Source: Telmatactis stephensoni
Lineage: Eukaryota; Cnidaria; Anthozoa; Actiniaria; Isophelliidae
NCBI GenBank assembly: GCA_029948255.1
Contig: JALIZF010001917.1
Span: 1,420,261 to 1,484,260 of the forward strand
Length of the DNA: 64,000 nt
Direction of reading: 5' to 3'
The notes below the pieces were generated by a model. The model made no database searches. It was not told the DNA's origin and saw only the letters and a list, made by a program, of their open reading frames with translations. This document shows, one piece after another, positions 51,298 through 60,800 of this stretch (position 1 is the stretch's first letter; every line of letters starts with the position of its first letter). The translations under genes and the position numbers were made by a program.

Positions 51298-51631
51298 TCA
51301 ACAACAAAATTGTTCACCATCTGTGGGCTCCTGGCATGTGACTCTTCTTTGATATACTTTGTCTAGTATCTTGTACATTATATAACTTGTCTCTGCATTT
51401 ATTTGAAGAAGCTTAGGCTTTTTATAGGGACAAAAAGATTAAAGTTAAAAAACTTAGGGAGTGCAAGCCCTCCCTGACCCAACCCCTTGCTACAGCTCTG
51501 GCAACACAGAAATACTGTTATGGGCAAATGCCTTTAGGAACATAAGTTCCCATAGGGAGAGGGGTGGTATAGGTGATATCAAATTATCATATATATATAT
51601 ATTGTCAGAGAGAGTTTATTCATAAATCACT

Positions 51632-51637
51632 TTTATT
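51632..51637 (-). terminator. ENKUR: Likely ENKUR polyadenylation signal
   Basis: AATAAA on the minus strand about 245 bp beyond the ENKUR stop codon. A second one lies at 51615-51620. Confidence 0.5.
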
Positions 51638-51880
51638 TGTATATTTACATGAGCAACTTTTTTTCCACTTCACATTCAAAACACCACTGTTATTCAAAGC
51701 AACAAGCTTGCTAAAACTGTAAGGAAGTTTGTGCTGATAATCATAATATTCACTTATATATCAGCATTGTTAAGACCTTAGAGGAGAATTATCTTTACAG
51801 CAGATAGAAAATGTGCAATATATACATATTATTAATCTTTCTTAAAAATACTTCAGAATTGCTATAAGAACTACGAGTAT

Positions 51881-53580
51881 TTAGTTTGCAATGTAAATGA
51901 TTTTATGTTTTTCTATAGTTTCAATGTCTCTTTCAAGTTGTTTCATCTCAGCTTCCATTCGTTCTTTTCTTGCTTTCTTTGGTGCTGTGTCAGTAACAAC
52001 CGATAGGCCTTGATATTGGTGATGGAGTTCTTCCCAGTTCTTTTTTAGGCCATCAATTATGGCTTGTCTGGAAGAAATGAAAACACAAATTAATTTGAAA
52101 TATGTAATGGCCTGTTGTGTGGCCCTAGGGGAAAAGAAAACAAAAGAAGTCAGCCTGCTAACCGGGCCAGCCTGGTTCATATAATCAGGCCTTTAGTAAA
52201 GGCTGAAAGCTACCACCTAAACTTTTGCCAAGTAACAACCGTTTTCTCTTTTCCCTTTGCCAAGTGACCCACTTCTTACAAATTTTTGGAAGACTATCAG
52301 CTTACCTTTCACTCCCAGTAATTTGACTCATTGCACCTTGCTTCATTCTTTCATGTACATAAGCTTCATAATCCCTTTGAGCTTTTTCTACCTCAGCTTT
52401 CCTTCTTTCTAAATAAGCAGGTGTCCTCCCATAGTCCTTTTTGTGGGTAAATTTAGGAGTTAAACCTGATGGGGTAAGAGGGTGGGTAGCACCAATCCTT
52501 GTGTCGGCAAACTTCTTTTCTGGTTTCTTTGGTACAGACATGATGTTCTCTACTGCATTTGTTGTGATGAAATTCTTGTTGGATGTTATGCCCATAAGAG
52601 GCTTTTCGTCATGCTTGGGGACAGCCGGTCTCCTAGCATCTTCATCAGGATACTTGAATTCTTTTTCTATATAAAATCAATATTTGTCATTGTTAGTAAA
52701 TATTTATAAATTCCAACTCAGATCAGCAAATTAACACTTACTTTCAGGTAATTTGGGTTCATTTGCGCGCTTTTTTAGGAAATCTTTTGGAGCTTGAAGA
52801 GGAACCTTTGGTGGGCCCTGCAAATAAAATTATGGACAAATTATACATTTTACTCGTGTTATTATAATCAAGGAGGTGTGACGGATATAATCACATATGA
52901 ACATATAAGCAGAGATTGCAAATGTTTACTCTGTGTTATTCGACTTACCATAGTTTTAGCGTCTGTCTTGAAAGTAGTGTATTCATTTCGTACAGTTTTA
53001 GCGAATTTTGATTTATATCTGTAAGAAAAATAACTCATTAGCAATCTGCAGGATCTACAACTTTAGGGATCATGTTGCGAAACAAGGCTCACACAGTGTT
53101 CATGTGCATCACATGGCAACGACAACAAATAAAGTCGAATCAGACGGATCGCTTGTGAGCACTTAAAGTAAAACTAAAACAAGTCAAAATCTAAAAGAAA
53201 GACTTAGAATAACATAAATCTATCAGATCTGACGAAAACAAAATAACAGAAATAATTTTTCACGAAAATCGAGTCAACCGTGCGGACAAAGATGTCTGTC
53301 TTCTCGAGCTCTCTGTGCCGGCGTCTTTTCACCAAATATTCGTCCAAATATTTTGAGTGAATAGGAGAATATTAGAATCGGTCTATCTTAAGCTTGTAAC
53401 TTTAGTCTAAAGGCACAAAATAATGCTGCTCTTAAAGAAACATCACAAGATTCATTTCAACTTGAGATAATTCGATACTCACTTTGGTGCTTTCGATGGC
53501 AGCTCATGAATTTGTGGAATAAGATTGTATATACTTTCTTCTTGAAAGTCATAGTTTCTACTTGCAGTCGCTAACGCCAT
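51881..53580 (-). CDS. ENKUR: Enkurin, complete
   Basis: Five coding exons on the minus strand: 53483-53580, 52949-53018, 52742-52817, 52306-52666 and 51881-52067. All junctions are GT-AG and in phase, giving 263 residues (human enkurin has 256). Diagnostic stretches: ESIYNLIP near the N-terminus; TMGPPKVPLQAPKDFLKK, with the proline-rich SH3-ligand-like segment; MGITSNKNFITTNAVENIM; PSGLTPKFTHKKDYGRTPAY; and the C-terminal enkurin domain LKKNWEELHHQYQGLSV followed by QLERDIETIEKHKIIYIAN. Human enkurin was found as an adaptor linking sperm TRPC channels, calmodulin and signalling proteins. It is also a microtubule inner protein of motile-cilia doublets needed for left-right asymmetry. The start codon is the first ATG of the frame and matches the family N-terminus. 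In human, ENKUR also lies close to ARHGAP21. Confidence 0.97.
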
Positions 53581-54545
53581 GACGAATTTAAAATCACTAG
53601 CTCTCCAGAATAAAACCTGGAATCTGTCTTGAAACTACAATCTAGCGATCAAGATGGCCTTCGAGTCCTTTATAAAAGCACACGGTGTTGATTTCTTGTT
53701 GCTATGCAATCAGAGATTCTTGGACGAATTTGATTGGTTAGTAAAATCACGTGAACAGATAGAAGCTTTGGAGTTTAGAACAGTTACCATGACGACCACA
53801 TTTTCCACAGGAATCCCACAATCAGCTCAAAATAAAATAACAAAGCAAATCAAACCGTGAGAACCCAAAACGACCAGATGCTACTTTAGCTCAACAATTT
53901 TCTCTCGAGACGGTTCGCCGTTTTTCATCCATCTAAAGCATAAAAAATTGTGGGATAGATTCCAAAGTATTTTTATGTTGAGCTCTGATGCTAAGATGCG
54001 GCAATGACAAAGTAGAATTTTTAATTTGCAGCATCTAAAATTTGTTGCGCGCGGGGTGGCAATACAACCATATTTGCTCTGCAACTTACAACGCAGCGTT
54101 GTGCGATTTTGTTGCCCGTATTACCGCCCCTTAGAGAATTAAGGGAAAATATTTTCGAGGCTATCTCTGATTTCTTCGATGCCTTATATTCCTTAAATAT
54201 AATTCTATATAGGAAAAACTGCCAAGCTAATTAAACAATAGAAAACAAAGGGCTTTGTACTATTTTGCATTTTGTACTATTTAGTAACTAGTTATTTTAT
54301 AGTTTTAGTGTTTGCATTCTATGTAAATTTAGAGAACAAAAACTTTTCAGTTTAGCTGATCACTGCAGCAGTTTGCCTGTAGGATCTCGGTATCAAAATA
54401 AATGAATTTTGGGAGATCACAAAACTATTTGACTTGATTTTTTACAATGACATTTATTGATACATTGATACATCCTTACAGAACATTTTACTTACAATAT
54501 TTGATTTCATAACAATCAATTAGTTCAGTTTTTGTATTAAAACTT
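53581..54545. other. Spacer between the 5' end of ENKUR and the 3' end of SF3B1
   Basis: The ENKUR promoter must lie here. A divergent plus-strand frame starts at 53654 (ATGGCC, 68 codons), only 73 bp from the ENKUR start. It has an unremarkable sequence and no recognised domain, so I do not call it a gene. The remainder is AT-rich with no clear features. Confidence 0.5.
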
Positions 54546-54551
54546 TTTATT
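54546..54551 (-). terminator. SF3B1: Possible SF3B1 polyadenylation signal
   Basis: AATAAA on the minus strand about 295 bp beyond the SF3B1 stop codon. Another lies at 54453-54458. Confidence 0.45.
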
Positions 54552-54843
54552 TGTATTATATTTTTGTTGCTCTCTGTTTTGAGACACAAAGGGCAGATAT
54601 TTTGCTATCATTTATCTATCTAATTGGGGAAAAGGGCATAAATGCACTTCTATCTGCTCCTTAGTAGATACTTTGATAGTTTTGATGCTGGCACGGCAAT
54701 GCATATGCAATCTAATGTACAGTAATATTTAAAACACACATCTATTCCAGACTGAACATTATTGCAACTATTGTAAAACTGAATGTACAAAGCAAAAAAT
54801 TTCATGGAAATATCAGAACAAAAATAAATTATGGATGCTAGAA

Positions 54844-57800
54844 CTACAAAAAGTACATCATTTCCGAGCGGACAAATGTATTCTTCTCTTCATTTATGGC
54901 TGTTGGATAAGCAGCAACTAGTGCATCCTGTTACAGAAAAACAAATGAATGCATTAGAAACTTTATGATCACATGGTCAGATAACGTACCTTAATGTGAC
55001 CTAATTTTCACGGGATTCAATTTTCGCGAATTTCGCGATTTGAAAAAAAAAAAAAAAAAAGCGCAGGTTAAGACGCGCGAAAAAGTTCTCGCGAAAATTG
55101 ACGCGAAATTTACATAAAAACTATAAACTGTGACTGTGTCGGCTTAACTTTACGTAATTTACGCCGTCAAGACATTGTAAAAGCTGACCTGTGTACCGTA
55201 ATAACGTGTTTTGTCGCAACGAACACTGTCACACTGCTTTACGGTTTGTTTTCTTAAGGTTGTATTAGATATCATTGCAAATTTAAAACCTGTTTCGGTT
55301 TGTTGATGCAAATCACGGTAGCATCCTATATATGAAACTTTTGCCAAATTTAGTTTCTTTTGATGGGCTTTTGATACAATTTTTCTGACAAATCGCGAAA
55401 ATAAAGTCTCGCGAAATATGCCACCTAGGTTTTTAAGAAATAACATGTAAGTGACGGCAAAAACAAGTAACAACAATCCGATTTACAAGACAACCTTTAT
55501 ATGGCATAGTACCCACAAATCTTGTCACGCGGACCGATTATTTTTGGTGTGGCACCCCTATCAGGCCAACAAATTTTCTGTTTACACGATGATAATTACA
55601 GGTGTCATACCAAAAATGGTGGACCCGCGTGCCCAGAAGGGGTGCCATAAAAAGCTTGTCGTGTAAATCGGGTTTACAACAACTTTAATGGTCTAAAACT
55701 AACCTGAGATCCAATGTACAGATTATTATATATTTTCCAGTAAACATCACGAACTTTTCTTGCTGGATGAAACATACCCTACAAAATTTGAATAAAAAGA
55801 AATAGCAATAAGTAACAGTCTTAATAATATTTTTGCTGCAGTAGGAACTAAGTATTTAATGTTTCACTCAGGGGCGTATCCAGGGGGGGGGGGGTCCCAG
55901 GGTGCCCGTGACCCCCCTTTGAAATATTCTGGATACGCCCCTGTCACTATACCTGTATACAGTACTGTAATGTTTTGGCTGGTCCTAAAGCTACCCGCAG
56001 TCCATCTACTGCCTCCATGACTGCATTTATTACATGGGGTGACGTCTCAAAGATATTTGGCCACACATAGTTCATTAGGTGACATAATGCATCTTCACAA
56101 CCAAGACCAAACACACCAAGCGACATGTGCTTGATAGCTGAACAAGCTGTTTGCCGATGAACCAAATCTCTGTAATCAGAAACAAGAATTTTAGATTTCT
56201 GTGTAGACTTATGAAAATTATACCTGCTTGCCATAAAACCTGTGTACTGATTTAATGGAAAATGAGAAGAAATCGGAAGGAATTTGAAGAAAATTCTGAC
56301 TGTAAAAAGAATGACAAGAAAGCTATATACCTGTCCATGAGAGCATCTTCTAATAATGAAGTCACAGCATAGATATAATCTTTTCCCATTTCACCAATGT
56401 ACTCAAACAAGAATGACAGTGACTTGAGGACACCATTTTGGACATTAAGTTCAGGTACTCTATACTCGTTCATTAATGCTGGGAGGACTGTGAATGGTGA
56501 ACATGTCTCAGCGACAATAGCAATGGCTACTGTTGTACACACACGATTTTGTCTTTCCTGGACTTTAAGATTGTTAAGAAGAGTAGCCAGCACATCCTGT
56601 GGACTGTGGAAAAGAAGAATAATGATATGATCCATAAAATAATGTTATATTGAATAACTCTACCTACGAAATTGCTGCAATTCTTTGAAAACATTTCTCT
56701 CAAATTCAACAGATGCTTATGAAAATGGCTTAGGACACTTTCCTGACAACTTCTTAGAATCCACACAAATGGTCTAAAATTGTATCTTAGAATCCGCTCA
56801 AATGGTCTAAAATTGTATCAAGAACTTTCCTTTGCCAGAATATCAACATCTAAAAAGTCATTTAGGCTATTTTCACTGGCAACCCTTCAATCGTCAACAT
56901 TGCCTCAAAATATTCGTAGATTTTTGACAATGTCTGGCACATTGGAATTGTTCTGTCTAATAAATCTCTACACTTACCCAATAGCCTTAGCAATATAACC
57001 AAAGGTATTGACTGTAGCTCTCCTGATAGCTTTTTTGTGAGCTTTGAGTAGTTCCAGTAATTCAAAGCAAATTCTCATCCACTCTCTTGCACCAACATGT
57101 TCAGCTCCACGATCAGCAATACGTCCAACCAGGTCAATACAATTCTCTTGTACTTTTTCATGTCTAAGGGAGGAAACACATAAACACTGTTAATTAATAA
57201 TGTGGTTGATATTCTAAGGTCTGTATCTACTTGAACTGCTAAGGACAAAAATAGCAATTTTGTCATTGATGAAAATTCATCATGTCAGGAAAGTTGCTAA
57301 AGTAAATAATTAAATAAATATTTTAATTGACACTCCCCTGTAGGGGCTTTTCAGTGACAATCACTCCACACTCACTACCACTACATTCGATATACTCTAC
57401 ATAAATCACTCAACTCACATGTTGATTTTTGCTGAGGGAGGAAAAACTGGAGAACCCAGAGAAAAAACCCACATGACAAGGGAGAGAACAACACATCAAA
57501 CAAACTCAATTCACGTATGGCCTGAGCCAGGACTCAAACCCAGACCACATCGGTAAAAGGCGAGCGGTGACCTGCTACGCCACCCTTGGACAATGAGGAA
57601 AATGTGTTAAGGAGAAATATTCTCTGATATACTAGTTTGAAGTGAAAAGTTAGTCTCCTTCGCAGCCGTTTTTAGTCTTGTCATTTGCGTGGTGTGACAA
57701 GACTAAAAATGGCTGAGAAGGAGACTAGTGAAAAGTCAACCTACCTGTTTTTAAGGATTGGAGTAAGACGTGGGAGAAGATCCTTGATAGGCGGTGTCAT

Positions 57801-60800
57801 TTTATTCATACCAATAACATTGACAACAGCCTGAAAAACATTTGTTAGAAAGAATTAGCACCTCTATTTCAGTACATGTAAGCAAAAATAAAAGCCATTA
57901 AGGTATAAAAGGTAAAGCATTATATTTAGAGTTGGAAGTTCCTTCAGCTAAAATTAAGTTGGTCTCTCAGGAAGCTGACTGTGTGCTCTTTACCTCTCTC
58001 TCTCTATCAGTGCTCCATTTTAAGGGTATTTAATGCTACTTAAAGCTACACAGAATGGAAAGAAGTGGAAACAAGTGTGAGTTCACTGGGAATTGAACTG
58101 GGAACCTCTCACAACAGAAAGCCACATATTAACCAACTGAGTTACACTTGCTCCTCCTTCTTGGCATCTGAAGTAGGGTCAAGAGTATTGCTTAATTGAG
58201 ATATAGCAGACATGGGTTCCTAGTCTAATGTACCTTAAGTGCTCCAAGAATACTTCCAAGTACTTCAGGGTATTCCTCTCCAAGGTACTCATACAAGACA
58301 ACACCAAGATGACCCAACAATTTTTCCTATGAAAACAACAACTATCATTGTTAACACAACAAACTGACTTAAGTGTTTACACTAGTAACACTGGTAACTT
58401 GGAACTTGGAGCCTGTGTTTGTAGCAACGTTATCTAATATGTTATGACTCACAGGTGCCAGCAGCTATCAATTTAATGCCTAAAGTGTTGGCCTGGTAGT
58501 AAACCCCCCACTGGGTATTTTCTGAGGTTTTTCTGTTTTTATGACTACTAAAGTTGTTTATAGAAATATTTTTTACTCCAAAAAGGGCCAATGCTCAAAA
58601 TGTCAGTAAGTTATCTATCTTTTTATACAGTGTTACAAATTTCCATTCATCCCTTGTTGCATTTTATACACCAACTCACCTCTCCACAAGTCATCATAAC
58701 CTGTGCAATCCTGGATATAAGATCGGCTGCTTGTTGTCGAACCTTGGCTGATTTATTATTCAAACGCCAAAGTATTGTACCGCAAATCTGAGGTAAGTAT
58801 GGTTTAACTCTCTTGCTCAGTGCATTAACCACTGTTCCAAAACCATTCAACATAACAATGTCCTTTGAAAAAGACAAACATAATATTGTTAACATTCATA
58901 GGTCTATATGTAGACAGAGGAAGATTAAACAAGAATTTGACAATTATAGGCGTTATGCACTAACAGGTCACGTGACCCTATCTCCCCTAAATCAAGCAGC
59001 ACCATCAAAATGAACTCCAAAAATAGAAAGAGCACCTCGATATTAGTTAAAATGCAAAGTTTCAGTTTATAAGATGAATGAGAGAAAAAATGACAGCAAA
59101 TTTAAGGTGAGATATTTTCTTAAGATTTCTTCGGAAAAATGTTCGTTTTTCCAAACGAATCTTAAGAAAATCTTCAATCTTATATTCACTGTCATTTGTC
59201 CTGTATTATATCTTATGAACTGAAACTTTGCTATTTTACTAATATTGAGACGCTCTTTCCATTTCTGGAGTTAATTTTTATGGTGATTTATGGGAGATAG
59301 GGTCACGTGAACCTGTTGGTGCATATCGCCTATTGGCAGTGAAATATGAAATGCTTCAAAATCAGTTACATGTCAGTATAATATCATGGAGGTCAAGACA
59401 AAATGCTGTCTGCCATAGGGAACATTTTTGATGGTGTAAAACCTCACCTAGACCTCATAGTTATGGGAGAGTATGTTAGCAGCATACTAGAAATGTGTTT
59501 TGAACATTTTGAGTGGGTAACTGTATCAGTGTATATATAAAGACATTCGTACCTCCTGTGTCTGTTCCTGGAAGGCATACAGTATACCATCAATCAACTG
59601 TTCCTCAAGTCGTGAGTCAATGTCAGCTGACCCAAGGTTACCCATAATCTAGAATCAAACAAAATCATGGTTACTAAACAGCAATCGGTGTGTCTAGTTG
59701 TGATATAATTTGATGCCCTACCTTTTCAATGGTTTCCATAACCATCTTTCTGTACTGTTCATTTTCATCTTTCAAGTCATCAACAATACGATTAATGATT
59801 TCTGAAGCCCCAACTTTATTTGCAAGCTCAACTGTTGTGTCAACAAGCTGTTGGTAAGTAAATAAAGATATATGAGATGTTCTGTATGTAGTTAATGATC
59901 CCTGCTGCAAACAAGGAAGAATTGCACAATGCATTTTGAGCACACAAATTGTGGCAATCTCTAGAAATTTGACCTTTGTTGATCATTATATGCACTTATA
60001 TGTACTCCTCACCTATTACTGTTACTGTCAAACTGATGATTACTCCTTGACTTACCATTACTAACATTGCTTTATTAATTACCTACCTGACGATAGTTTC
60101 TTCTGTCCAAAGCCATTCTGTGCTGCCAGAAATGCTTGAAAAAGTCAGGAAGGATATCTTGTTTGATATAGGTGGGTTCTACACCATCTGTTGCACAACA
60201 TTGCTTTACCACCTATTAATACACAATTAAAGCAATGAAATACACAGTAACACTCACTAATATAAAACTAATTCATGTTATAATAAATACCTTCAAGACA
60301 ATCTTCTTCATTTCCTCATCAGGACTTTGAAACTCACGAATTAGGATGATCATCACTTCACGGGTGTAATAGTTTGCATACTCGGCATCCATAAGAGGAA
60401 TCAAGTAGCCAATAGCTTTCAAGAAAGCAGCCAAACCCTGTAGGTGAAAGTAAATAATAGTATAAATGACTTTTTGCAATATGATAATACCATCAAAGTA
60501 ATAAAGTGTGCCTCACCTTTCCTCTGTGTTGCCTGATACCTTTCCATAAAGGTTTGAGAACACTGTCAAAGGATTCAATACCATAAGGTGTAGCAGCCTC
60601 TGCCAAAGCAGCCAAGGCAAGAGCTGTAATGGTTCGCACCTTCTGCTGTTCATCAACAAGGCCTGAAACCATCAATAAATCTCTAAGTCAGTATTTTAGG
60701 TTAAAGTGATTTCAGGACTATTAAAAATAAGACTGAAAAGATTTCAGAGTGGTTTATTTTCATGTGATTTACCATGTTCAATGATCTCTACAAGATTTCT

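Larger units (their letters stand above)
49660..51614. other. Spacer 3' of the kinase and ENKUR
   Basis: This is the region between convergent genes (kinase on plus, enkurin on minus). It contains two MITE-like elements (49967-50161 and 51130-51297), a T run at about 50430-50448, and a possible polyadenylation signal AATAAA at 50230-50235. A small inverted pair around TGCGCAGACGT lies at about 50835-50905. No supported gene. Confidence 0.6.
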
